Shown here: positions 48,061 to 58,960 of the stretch, piece by piece | Position numbering within the stretch: position 1 is the first letter of the stretch | Layout: each line of letters opens with the position of its first letter | NCBI GenBank assembly: GCA_007922225.1 | Contig: ML679958.1 | Location: 53,214,838 to 53,278,837, forward strand | Direction: 5' to 3' | Length of the DNA stretch: 64,000 bases | Source of the DNA: Emydura subglobosa | Lineage: Eukaryota; Chordata; Testudines; Chelidae | Program-made: the position numbers and the translations under genes | Notes under the pieces: generated by a model | What the model was told of the DNA's origin: nothing | What the model saw: the letters and a program-made list of their open reading frames with translations, nothing else | The model's database searches: none

Positions 48061-50542
48061 CTTACTATCTCATCCTACCTTCTTCTTTTACTAAAGTCTC
48101 TCTTAGAAAATAAGTGGCATAATTTAGCTGTTCCTATGGACTAAAGCACACAAAGTCTATTGATACTCTTTGTTAGATGCTGGCATAAGATACTTCTTCA
48201 GGGTGGTTTAAGGCTTACATATCTAAATCATACAAGCCTCTTGCATAGTTTCCCTCCAGAGAGTCTTAGGGTTCATTCTATGCAGTGCAGAGCTGTTTTA
48301 TGTTTGTACATCTCTTCTTTTACTAAGTCCTATAAATTGGATCTCTCTTCTTCAGATGAAGCCTCCTTTGGGAGGACACTTTTACAGTTAGTAGGAGAAA
48401 ACTGAGTAGAGAAGATTCTTATTTGTTTAATATTTTCTTGTACATAATTGGAACTTGTCCTTCCCCCTCAGTAGTTATTAGACATTGGTAATGATTGTTC
48501 TGGAAAATTCTTGCAGGAGGCTTTGTCTGCATGGCCATCCTGATGGATAACTCTGTAAATCTAACCATTTGGAGATGGAAGGCTATATCTCTGCTGTGAG
48601 GACTAGTGCTATGGATTTTATGTTTCAGAGAAATTGACAAGTAAAAGGAACTTTTCCTTTACTCTGAATCATTGTGGGAAGGTAATTTTGGCTCTGGCAT
48701 CGATCTCTCAATTCTCAATACAGCTCCATTATCAATTTTCAATTCAAATTTTGTCCATTAAGAGATGTGGGGCTGTCAGTGGCAGTTCAGCCAAAACAAT
48801 CCTAATGTTTGACATTTAGAAATGTAAAAAAATAATTTGTGAAATATTATGTTAATTCATAAATATTTTCCCAGCTAATTCCCCCTAAAGCATTTTTTCA
48901 CACAGCCATACGCAAACGTTACACATTAAATCCAAAATATCCATTTAATGGCTCATAGTCACTTGTAATATATATTAAAACTCACCAGTAGGTGTAATCA
49001 CAGTTAATATGTAACCCTAATCATAGTTTGCTTTTATGTTGTCCTATCCAAAAATTAAAATGATGACTTTTTAGTTTATAATGTAAAATTAGTTAATTTA
49101 AGGTTTTTCTATGAGAAGCTGTCAGTTTCAAGCAACATCACAAATGCTGTGTTATGTGAAAATGCAAGAATGCCTAGATATTTTTCGGATATCTCACTGC
49201 ATGTAAACATGACTTTTCCTAAAACAGTGCTGTGCTGAAAGTGTAATAAATGTTCCATTCTCAACACTGTAATTTTTTTCTCAAGATTATTTATAGTTAC
49301 TTGGGATGAAACTTTCTGATGAAACACAAATATATGTTTTCTAATTAAGTAATATTCAATCTTTTTTATAACTAGAGTATGTACTCTCTAAGAAGCAGTA
49401 AACCTAAAATGAGCAAAGATGACCTGGATAAAAGGAAAAATATATGTGTAAAAGTATTCAGCTCAAGATGTTATTATTATTGTAGTCTCCTTGTTCTGAT
49501 ACTATATCACCATTGTCTTCCCTTAGAGACTGAAACACCTTATTATCATTCTCCCTTCTTTATCCTGATAAGTCTTTGTAACCAGTGGAAAGGGCCCTCA
49601 GTTATCAGCAAAGTAGACCAAATCTTGATCTCTTATCTTGTCCCAGCGTTTTCAGCCAGTGGGAAGCCATTATCTGAAAGATTATTGTATTAATTTTTGA
49701 TGGGTGATCCATTGCCTAGTTTTCTTTTTATAAAATGTTGATGTCAACCAAATAGAACACCAATTCCACTTCCTGAGAAGAGCTGCTGTGGCCCAAATGG
49801 AACGCAAGTGATGCTTCATGTGTAATCTTTTCACAGTCCAATAAAGAATCAGGACATTTTAACTGTGGTTTTATATTTTGAAACTTACTGTATCTTTAAT
49901 TCTCAAAACCTGAGGTCACACATGCTATTGTATTGAATCATACAAAGTCTATTTTTAGGATTTTAACAATTCAATTAACCAGTGGAAGCATCTGCTGGAT
50001 TTTCCTTGATATGCCCTATTTTGGCATCCACAGTCTGTGTAATATAATTACTATAATTGTCTATAATTAATGAAGAATTCTGGGGGCCCCACAGCTTTCT
50101 GTAATAACCCCAGCTAACATGGTGCAACCTTTTCTTTGTTCTTATAGTGTATTGTCTCCTCTTTGTAAAGTTCATTTGGAAGCTTTCTGATGTTGTGTGT
50201 AGTCTCTCCATATTCATACTCTGATGATTTTATAAATTTGTAGAATCAGTCTATTATACAAGTAATATAAATTAACTTGAGTCATATCTGGTTAATATCC
50301 TTTTATAACTTTGCTTATGTTTTGGGATCACTTGTCAGTGTACTTTTAATCAAGCACATAACTAGCTTCTCTCTGGCCTTTCACTTCCTTATTACATGTT
50401 AAGGGTGGATTTACCTGGGATATTTTTCACTTCGAATTGGCTTTGCTATAAAATTAATTAGGAGTTTCACCTAGTCTTTAATCTAACATAGACTATAGTT
50501 TTGATACCTTTGTTCATTATCTCTCAATGATGTTAATTTACA
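48061..50542. other. Unique sequence, nothing recognised
   Basis: No supported features. Short open frames up to about 104 codons (49379-49693) have no recognisable content. Confidence 0.4.
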
Positions 50543-50948
50543 CAGTGGCTCTCAATCTTTCTAGACTACTGTACCCCTTTCAGGCATCTGATTTGTCTTA
50601 CGTAACCCCAAGTTTCACCTCATTTAAGAACTACTTGCTTACAAAATCAGACATAAACATACAAAAGTGTCACAGCACATTATTATTGAAAAATAGCTTA
50701 CTTTTCCATTTTTACCATGTAATTATAAAATAAATCAATTGGAATATAAATATTGTACTTACATTTCAGTGTATAGAGCAGTATAAACAAGTCATTGTCT
50801 GCATGAAATTTTAGTTTGTACTAACTTCACTAGTTCTTTTTATGTAGCCTGTTATAAAATTAGGCAAATATCTAAATGAGTTGATGTACCTCATGGAAGA
50901 CCTCTGTGTATTCCCAGGAGTATGCGTTCCTCTGCTTGAGAACCACTG
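50543..50948 (-). mobile_element. hAT-like non-autonomous element, copy B
   Basis: A 406-bp unit from CAGTGGCTCTCAATC to GCTTGAGAACCACTG. The interior is the reverse complement of the element at 28955-29346 for most of its length (shared words include aaaatcagacataaa, aaataaatcaattggaat and gacctctgtgta). The two copies are mutated independently. No transposase and no clear 8-bp duplication (aatttaca versus cattaatg). Confidence 0.75.
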
Positions 50949-52381
50949 CATTAATGATTAAACATTTAATATTACATAAGCTACCTAGTGATGGTTACTT
51001 AGCAACAAAATTGTCTTAAGTTCTGTCAATGTCACATCACAGAATCAGTGCATAGAATAATTTAAATGGCCATAAACCTGTAAATGTTTTAAATTTGTAT
51101 AAAACATTTCACATGCAACTATACTTTGATTCAGGCCTATCCTATCCAGGTTCTTATATTGTTTATCCTGCCCTCACCACCAGTATCCGAGTGCCTTCCT
51201 GTGTATTAAGCAGTTGTGACTAACATCTGTCATGTTTGGTTCATTAGTTGTCTCATCCTCTCCCCCTGGGGAGAGTTGTGTGTGCAGTGTAGGCTTTATT
51301 TTATTAAGGCTTTTTTTCTTTTAATTCTTATATGTACACACTGCTATGCATTTATATTAGAGAAGATAGGTTGAAGAAATATGCCTTGCACTTGATGAGG
51401 CTTTATAATGATCCTTAGTTCCGGCTATTCTGCAGAAAAATATGGAAACTGTCTTTTGTAGCTGTGTTCCTACTGGACCTTTGATGATTATGTTGTTGTT
51501 AGTGTTTATTTTGAGAGTGTTCTTGTCAGCACTAAATAAACAAAAACCAAAACCAAATCCATCATAAAGTTTAGGCACCTAATTTTACCTAAAAATTTTC
51601 TACATTGGTGGGGCAGATTCTCCATAATTTAAATATAAATGTTGTGTTTTAAGGCTGCCATTCAGTTATGAGAAGAAAATATCCTTCTTTTATATTTAGA
51701 TCCTTCTAGGTTTTATCATCTGTGGCTACAAAAGCAGTCAGCTAGCAAAGTAGCTAAGAAGTGGGAAACTTCAGAAGTTTTAGAGCTTTTTATTGGATAT
51801 GTTTCCAAAAGTTTACTTCAAATTTTGGCCCATTTTGTACAAGTATTTTCAGTTTCTCATCTCTATTTGTACAGCATGCTCTGCAAATGTTAACAGAAAA
51901 CAGTATTGATTTTTCTCATTCCAATATTTCAAGTTTAAAAAGATGCTGCGAAATAAATTTTCATATAGCTTTCTCAGTTTATTTGTGCTGATGGCAATTT
52001 TTATCTTGTGGAATTTGAGTGCTATCCTAAAGATAATATGTATCCTTCTACACACAATAATATGAACAATACAGGAGTGAGACTATATCTGTCAGACAAC
52101 AATAAATACCGCTAAAATTCAGCCATTGGTTTGTATGGTCCCAGAGTTCTTTAGGGAGTATTACAAATATGTCAGATATTCGGGCCTTGAATCCAGATCG
52201 ATCAGTGCAATTCTGGTGCATGTGCACTAAGGAGGGGGAAAGGGTAGGATTTGTGGTGTCTATATAGGATATGTGGATCCAATGTGTGGGTTGGTGGAAC
52301 CTCCCTGTAGCCAAACAGGCCTTTAGGAGGTGTAAGGCCAGTAGATTTTTCCTACTACCTAGGTCCAAAGGCCATTTCTTC
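50949..52381. other. Unique AT-rich sequence, nothing recognised
   Basis: No element ends or coding content recognised. The open frame at 52048-52368 (minus) overlaps sequence just downstream of the candidate exon and has no recognisable content. Confidence 0.4.
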
Positions 52382-52601
52382 CTAGGTGAGGGAATGCAGT
52401 TTCTGCAGGAGCTTCCTCAGCCCCGAAGCTGCAGTAGCAGCAGAAGCATGGCTCTGCAGGTGTTCCATAGCCTCAAGGGGGGTAAATTCATGCTCTCCAA
52501 TCTTCTGCCAATCTCCCCAGTTCACAGCCTTGTTGCTCAGGTTATGCCTTATAAATTTGGCCCATACAGTGCAAGCTGTTGCATTTGGATCTCTGACTTT
52601 G
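52382..52601 (-). pseudogene. Candidate terminal exon or gene fragment, unknown product
   Basis: On the minus strand, a polypyrimidine-rich 'cataatcttttag' ends at 52602, like a splice acceptor. It is followed by 72 open codons to a TAG at 52384-52382. The translation is protein-like: KVRDPNATACTVWAKF, then NWGDWQKIGEHEFTPLEAME, then ASGLRKLLQKLHSLT. Three tryptophans and an amphipathic helical end are present. A further in-frame segment (EEMAFGPR) follows the stop, so the TAG could be a mutation in a decayed copy. No start codon or upstream exon was found. I do not recognise the family. Alternatives are a retroelement gag fragment or a chance open frame. Confidence 0.35.
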
Positions 52602-52735
52602 CTAAAAGATTATGAAAGCCACATAATTACATTTGAGGAAGCTCATTAGTATAAATTATTCCAGCTAAGGTCAGAAAATAATATTTAAGGGTGCTCAGAC
52701 ACTGGTTCTCAGATACTATGGCAATTAGATACTTG

Positions 52736-52750
52736 GATAGATAGATAGAT
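52736..52750. repeat. Short (GATA)n microsatellite
   Basis: Three perfect GATA units plus GAT within AT-rich sequence. Confidence 0.9.
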
Positions 52751-52919
52751 TTAAATTTTTTAATCTAAAACTTTCAGAAGGCATCGTGCAATTTAATGTC
52801 ACTGTGTTTTGGTCACTGTCTAGGGATTCTGATTTCAGAAATTTGGAAGAGTTTCAGAACTGGAGCTTCATGACTGAAAGAGACCTGTGGTCTTATTGGA
52901 TAATCCAATCATGGTTTGG

Positions 52920-53956
52920 TGTCACAGTGATCTGCGCAGAGCTGGGACAGCATAACACTGGGAGAACACAAACACAGCTGACAACTGACAACAGAAAGGT
53001 GGGAATCTCCCACAAACAGCCTTTCAGGCACAACAATGCAGTGGCTAAAGAGCATTAATGGCTATCTCTCACCCATTCAAGGATAGATTCTACTAACAGG
53101 GATTATTTACAGTGGAACTTCACCAAGAAAGCCCGTACACAATGAAATACTGATTGACCAATGGGTATAATTCCCCAGGTCACAAGCACCACTGATCCAG
53201 CAAGCTGGAAAAGACTATAAAAGAAGGGAAGTGACATCGTGATTTGTATTCACTCCCCCACAGTTCAATACCTGAAGAAATGTTTGAAAGACAAAGAACT
53301 GTGGACAAGGGGAGGAGAGTCTCAGGCAGGGAAAGCAGACTTTGCATGTGAATTGAAAATCTCTAGCCTGCTTGTATCAGCTTTCAAGGTGAGACATTTC
53401 TAAATTCAAATCCTGTTAGAATTTAGATTGCATTCTTATTTTTATTTCTTTGGTAACTTCTTCCGATCTCCTAGGCCTACAATTTATAATAATTTAAAAT
53501 TTATTTTTCTGTAGTTAATAAACATGTTTTATGTTTTATCTTAACTATTGTAGTCTTGAATTGAAGTATCTAGAAACCTTAGCTCAGTGACAAACCTGGT
53601 GCATTACTTCCTCACATAGAGGAGGAAATGGACTTATTAATGAGCTAGTGCTAGACAAGTCTTTGTTCAGCACAAGATGGTATTATCTTGGGGTGTGTTC
53701 CTGGGTGCTTAAACTGGGAGATCTCTGGGTGAACTGGCTGGGACTTGTATCCTTGTTTTCTCAGGGGGAGCATGCTTGGTAACTCAGTTGGGTGTGTGGT
53801 GCCACCTGCTGTCAGGTTGAGTGATAACAGTGTCTGGAGAGACAGTCTGTGTGTCGTCAGATAGAGTATGGTGGCGAGCCCATCTCAAACTACATAGTTG
53901 ATAAGGGTACCCAACTGTTCCATGGCTGTACCCCAGGGATTCTGCATTCTGTGACA
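52920..53956 (+). repeat. Candidate LTR, plus strand
   Basis: The block starts TGTCACAG and ends CTGTGACA, a perfect 8-bp inverted pair of the TG...CA type. It contains a TATA-like box (gactataaaagaagg, about 53211-53225) and a poly-A signal (ttaataaac, about 53516) some 300 bp downstream, an order typical of an LTR promoter and terminator. No target duplication (tttgg versus gtgct), no second copy and no internal coding region were found, so the boundaries are provisional. Confidence 0.42.
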
Positions 53957-54251
53957 GTGCTAACATCAAGAAATTGAACTGGGCCAACTTTGGATGGCTC
54001 AGTATTAAATAGTGTTACAGTAGGTGACAGACTGAGAATGTTAACCCTATTCTTTTAGTTCAAAAGATTGTTTTTTCTCTGGTGTCCAATTAAACATGTC
54101 AATTTATTGGTTGCTACTTACACTATTCAAGTCTTAAAACACAAGTATGCTTTCACAATTACACAATAAAACAAGGTTCACAATATTGCAGCTGGACTCA
54201 CACTTCCCTTCAGTTTGTTCTTATATCTCAATGACTGACTGGCAATACCCT

Positions 54252-54264
54252 GCCCCTTATATAT
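54252..54264 (-). promoter_or_regulatory. TATA box of the minus-strand LTR
   Basis: ATATATAAGGGGC on the minus strand, 24 bp downstream of the nearest HSE-like site and about 145 bp upstream of the AATAAA signal. Confidence 0.55.
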
Positions 54265-54287
54265 CTGCGAGGGCTTGGCTGACAACA

Positions 54288-54366
54288 TTCTAGAAGGTTC
54301 GAGGACAATGTTGATCTCAGAAAGTCTGGAAGGTTCCATGAGATTCTACAAAGATCTAGAACATTC
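54288..54366 (-). promoter_or_regulatory. Cluster of three heat-shock-element-like palindromes
   Basis: On the minus strand the sites are GAACATTC's inverse partner at 54366-54359, GAACCTTC at 54336-54329 and the three-unit site GAACCTTCTAGAA at 54300-54288. Each is a GAAnnTTC dimer, and the last is a perfect nGAAnnTTCnnGAAn. They lie about 24-100 bp upstream of the TATA box of the LTR. HSF trimers bind this arrangement of nGAAn units. Function is inferred from sequence only. Confidence 0.5.
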
Positions 54367-54426
54367 CAGGAGGTTAGTGAAAACTGAATCCACATATGGA
54401 ATACCTGAAACATTTTATTTCAGACA

Positions 54427-54999
54427 TTCTATTTTCCCTTTTGTCACTAAAAACAAAAAGAGCACACCAAACCCCCCAATCCAGCACCTCCAGTGGTTGC
54501 CTGGGTCATCTGCCCCTAAATCTGGCTCTGATTATATGCACAACTAAATCTAAATGTTGGAGAGCCACAGCATAGGTTTTAAGATATCATGTGAATCAGC
54601 CAGCTGAAAGTGGGGGTAGGGTTCTTTATTTGCATCGGCTCTGTATTTGCATGAGTACAATAAGGTGCTTAGCATGATTGCACTGTATTTGCATAAGCAC
54701 ACGTAGGTGCTGAGCATGATTGGAAATGGCCAATCTGGCTGGTATTGGGTTACAAATCACTTTAGTGTTAACTGCAGGGGTGATGAAATGTTGTCCTTCT
54801 ATTGTTTGAAAAAATGGCAGCAGAACTGTTTTTAGTCTGTTCTGGTGAAAGATTCACTCTCATCTAAACAGAACTCAACAAAGGTGGCATACGGCTGCTA
54901 GAGCACTGCAAGAGAAGCAGGTAGGGGTAGGAGTCAAACTGCTGAGGCTATACCAGCCCTGATAATGGGCTATCCCCAGGTATGGATTGACTATTTTCT
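54427..54999. other. Spacer between LTR-like units
   Basis: Contains repeated 'tatttgcat' words (54628, 54644, 54687), each in an octamer-like ATTTGCAT context. Three occurrences within 65 bp suggest a regulatory or tandem repeat origin. No coding sequence seen. Confidence 0.4.
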
Positions 55000-55747
55000 C
55001 CCAGTGTTAAAAGGTAAAACTAATTATTCCTTTTGGAGTATTTTGTTTTGTTAAAGAACAGGGACTCTGTTCTGCTGGTAGCTGGATCTCTCTGTCCGGT
55101 GAGAGCCCCAAGGCTTGGAGTAGGGACAATGCTCCTGAGTCAGCAAGGGAGTTTCCCATGGACTGAAAGCTGAAACTCACTAGAACTGAAATCACTTGGG
55201 AAACCCTGAGGGACTGACAACAGAGGGGGACTGCAGGTGATGGGAGCCAGCAGTGGTCAGGGCCTGAAGGTGGCACAGCAGAGGGGGCCTGCAGGTGGCA
55301 GGAACCAGCAGAGGGGGCTTGTCAAGTCCACGTCCAGCAAATGGCGGGAGCCAGCAGAGGGGACTGGCTGAGCCTCACAACCGAGAAGTAGACAGTAAAA
55401 CTATGACAGTTAGTAGAGCAGAGGAAAACAAGAAGGGAGAGATGAAGGATGCCGCACGTATTCTGGAGTGGGGTGGATTCGGCTCATTGTGTTCATGAAT
55501 TCTGTTTACAGTTTTCCTAAACCAGTGTTGTGTTACTTCCTTCTTTTTATTAAAGGTTTACTTTCTACACTCAGACTTTGTGCTTGCAAGAGGGGAAGCC
55601 TTTTGGGGGCACCCAGGCAATGATATGTGATTTCCCAGGTGAATGGGTGGGGACTCAAGCTGGTTTGGTGTTGTATCATTGACAGGAACCCCTATATAGA
55701 GAACCCAGCCCTTGCTTCTGCAACCTCTGTCTGGCAGAAGGGTTACA
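55000..55747 (+). repeat. Candidate LTR fragment with internal minisatellite
   Basis: The right part, 'attaaaggtttactttctacactcagactttgtgcttgcaagagg' onward to 'agaagggttaca' (55747), resembles the R-U5 end of a dispersed turtle LTR, with ATTAAA (55549-55554) as poly-A signal. The left part, 55215-55370, is a short minisatellite of imperfect units like 'cagcagagggggcctgcaggtgg'. The left boundary is unknown and the frame at 55295-55498 is a by-product of the repeats. Confidence 0.5.
55215..55370. repeat. GC-rich minisatellite, about four imperfect units
   Basis: Units built from 'agcagaggggg', 'cctgcaggtgg' and 'gggagccagcag' recur four times with drift. They are absent elsewhere in the window. 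Confidence 0.6.
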
Positions 55748-56561
55748 CAAGAACATTTTTGTATTCAAACTTGGACTATATGAATCTAGTGTTTCCAGTC
55801 TTCCACAATACTTCCAGGGACTCTTGAGATAGTGTTTATCCAACATGCCCTTTACTCTGGACTGTGATTTAAATGCTTTGTGAGGCCCATATAATGTTGC
55901 AGAAGGAAAACATACATTGAAGAATATATAGGGAATTGAAAAATGACACTGCAGTCTAAAAATGAATCTACAAAAAAAGCCCAGTGTATTTACCATAAAA
56001 GAGAATAATGAATCAATCTGGAGTATAGCATATAATTTATCAACATTAGCCTTGGATGGCGCATCAAGCACAGTGTGATTGATTTAAATGTGTAGATTTT
56101 TAACATTTTGAACAGGTGGCCAACTTATAACAACAGTTTAAACTTTTATAGCATCTTATCATGCTGAGGTAGCTCATGGTGTTTTAGAATTACATTAAAA
56201 TTAAAATTTAATCTATCCTGCAGAGTTAATAATTAGCTAAAGTCAGTGAAAAGTCAGTGAAAACTAATCAGTCTTAAGCGTAGACTTAAATAAAGGAAAA
56301 AGTAGGGACTTCGTGATGCCAAGAAGCAATGAGTTTCCACCAAACAGATGCAAGGTAGTTAAAAGAGCGACCACCTTGAGTGACATTTCAGGTGTGAAGA
56401 TTCAGAGGCCCATGTTAACTGCAGGCTTTGTCCTTGTTTGCATAGGGCTTGGGAGTTCAAAATATGTTTGAAAAGCTAATTGTGCCCTGGGCTGTCCTAA
56501 AATGCAGCCAACAGCTGCCTGTTTTCTCTCACTTTAGTGAAGAGAGATTGTAAATTGAAGA
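55748..56561. other. Unique sequence, nothing recognised
   Basis: The 131-codon minus-strand open frame at 55676-56071 has no recognisable content and overlaps the end of an LTR, so it is not called. Confidence 0.4.
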
Positions 56562-56735
56562 GGAAGGATGGTCCTGCAGTTAGGGTGCTTGCTTAGGCTG
56601 TGGGACATGTGGATTCAACTCTCTATTCTGTCACAAACTTGCCATGGTCAAGTTCCTTCCCCTCCCCGTGCTTCAGTTCCCTATCTGAAAAAAGGGGGGA
56701 TAATTATACTGCGGTGTTGTGAGGGCATATCTCAG
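56562..56735 (+). repeat. MIR/CORE-type SINE relic
   Basis: The plus-strand order is a tRNA-like head (ggatggtcctgcagttaggg, 'gtggattcaactc' as the B box), then 'gccatggtcaagttccttcccc', 'gtgcttcagttccctatctg' and 'ataattatactgcggtgttgtgagg'. All blocks occur in the expected order of a MIR-like SINE. It is better preserved than the copy at 945-1112. Confidence 0.8.
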
Positions 56736-58725
56736 GAGTGGCCAAACTGTGGCTCATGAGCTGCATGTGGCTCTTTTACAGTTAAAGTGCAGCTTGTGGT
56801 GCCCAGGGTTGCCAAACTTGCATTTTAGTTTTTATTGACATGAAGATCTGAAGTTGATTTTTTTTACTGACGTGGTAAACTTTTTTCTGACATCACTAAA
56901 AGTACCATAAACAATACAGTAATGTCACAAAAGTATGTACTCACTCGTGATATTCTGTACACAGGAATTCGGAATTACGGAATTGTTTCAGCTGCAGTTA
57001 ATTGATTAATTGGGTTCTTTGAGTATTTGCAATAATAGAAAACAGGAAATTGATAAAGTCATGGTCAGTGTAGTTTTATGATACAAGACGTGATTCTGAA
57101 CCATGACAATCATTATCAAAATAAAATATGTTTTATTTCTACCCAATTTCATGGACATTTTCATTTATTTACGGGTTTACAGACAGTTTTAAAATTGTAC
57201 ATTTGTTTACTGACTGTTTACGGATAGTTGGAAACTCAGTGCCCTCTATGCCGCCCTCCATTCTCCATCTACCAGACTGGAGTGGGGAGCCAGAGATTCT
57301 GCCCTGTGGCAGGGTACTGGGGCTAGAGGATTTTTTCAAGTGGAAAGGGGAGTCTCGGGGGGTCAGTAAGTTTGGCCACCCCGGTATATACCATAAAGAA
57401 GATTTCTGATGAATAAACTTGTTTTTGCCTAGCGAAGAGACAAGTAGAAGAGAATCTTATAGTTTTGTGAATTCATTATTGGGGGAAAATATGTAAATGT
57501 ACATGCTGATGAAGTGTAGCCCTCTGGTTCTTGTCAAGCTGCCAATGTGGGCATTAGTATTGCAAAGTTTGGGCACCCTGTAGGACTTTTATGTCAGTCT
57601 AAGCACCTTGTTAGTGTTATAAAACTTGACTGATAAAATGTGCAATTAGGTCAAGATTGAGGTCACATCAGTGAACTGCCTAGCACCAGGATTCTTGACA
57701 AAAGGGGATGGTTATACACAGAACTATCAAAGAATAACAATAATGTATTATTAAAGAGATGATTGAAACCGGCAATCAACGCTTAAAATTTCTGGAACAT
57801 TTGTACTTCTGTCATCAAGACAGAAGAGCAGAAGCAGAGCAGGGTTTATCTTCAAATCTTACATTGAAAGAGAGCCAAAATAGGCAGAAATACTGTTCAT
57901 TTTCCTAGTCTGAATACAAAAGTGTTCTTGTATCACCTCTGTGATAGGTTTTAACATATTTTAAAAGTACATTATCCATTTGCTTTAATAACATGTCATT
58001 GGTTATATATAAATTAAATAACTGCAGGTCTGTTTTAATAACTGCATTATGCAAGAAATAAATCTGGTTGCCATGTATATGGTTATCAAAGACAGATCAG
58101 CAGTTAACATGTTAAACTGAGGAGGATTATTTGTATCAATTTTGTCTTTTTAAAAGGCATCTATGACAAGTTACTTTGGTATAAATTAAAATGTTTATTA
58201 AATGTCAAAAGTTGATATCTGATTGATATCTGATTAATGTGTTGCGATAATTTTGAAATGTTAATTAATGCCTCAAAATTCAATAAGTGGTACTTGACCT
58301 ATTAATTAATATAAGACAAAAATATTATCTCCTAAATAAAATGCTTATAGCACTTCATTTAAAGTGTTACCATATAGTGTTGACATAGTGGCAGGTTGAT
58401 TTAACAGAAGGCCTTGATGTATGGATAAGCTATGAACTTTTGCTTCCTAGGTTGGTGGAGAATAAGCATTCTATTTTCTTGTTTTCTTCTAAAGTTACAT
58501 GGTGAGTTCATGGTCTTGAAAGGAAGGAATTCTGATCAAAGGCTGGAGTATGCTGTAATTTAGGCAATGTGCAAATGTATTCATACAACTCTGCCAAAGC
58601 ACATCAGATCTAAACTGCAATATGCCTCCTGTCTCAGTTCTGGATATCCCTTAAGTAGATTGGCAATAATGTGATGAGGCTGAATCTCTGTTACTGAATG
58701 AAACTACCAAAACTACTAGAAAGGA
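56736..58725. other. AT-rich unique sequence
   Basis: A degenerate direct repeat 'tgatatctgat' occurs twice at about 58213-58234, followed by an ATTAAT-rich stretch. The GC-richer patch 57240-57380 has an open frame without recognisable content. No gene seen. Confidence 0.4.
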
Positions 58726-58960
58726 AGGATGGTCGAGAGCCTACCAAGCTAACCTTATACGTGGGCTAATTTGGATTCTAACCCTTCTTCACCACTGACT
58801 TCCTCTGTGACTTTACACAAGTCACTTAATCTATCTGAGCCTTAGCTCCCCTATGTCTAGAATGAGGATAGGCTTTCCTTCTTGTCAGGTGCATTGTGAT
58901 TTTAAATACATTTAAATTGCGTGTTGCTTAGATACTCTAATAGTGGTGGCCATATAAGAC
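58726..58960 (+). repeat. MIR/CORE-type SINE relic
   Basis: 'ggatggtcgagagcctacc' (head), 'tttggattctaacccttc' (B-box region), 'cactgacttcctctgtgactttacacaagtcactta', 'tgagccttagctcccctatgtctagaatgaggata', and a tail to 'gatactctaatagtggtggccat'. This is a nearly complete but diverged copy in the plus orientation. Confidence 0.8.

Larger units (their letters stand above)
54013..54426 (-). repeat. LTR with HSE-like promoter cluster, minus strand
   Basis: In the minus orientation the unit begins TGTCTGAAATAAAATG at 54426, directly after a purine-rich tract (AAAAGGGAAAATAGAA), and ends CTGTAACA at 54013. A TATA box (ATATATAAGGGGC, 54264-54252) and a poly-A signal (AATAAA, 54108-54103) are in the right order and spacing. 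Three GAAnnTTC palindromes lie just upstream of the TATA box. These are the parts of an LTR of about 414 bp. The internal region would lie to the right (54427 onward), but no coding remnant is seen, so it may be a solo or truncated copy. Confidence 0.6.

Noticed and set aside
52271..52649. Plus-strand frames of 114 and 87 codons
   Set aside because: They are shadows of the more protein-like minus-strand stretch at 52382-52601.
52915..53961. Target-site duplication around the candidate LTR at 52920-53956
   Set aside because: The flanks tttgg and gtgct do not match, so the boundaries stay provisional.
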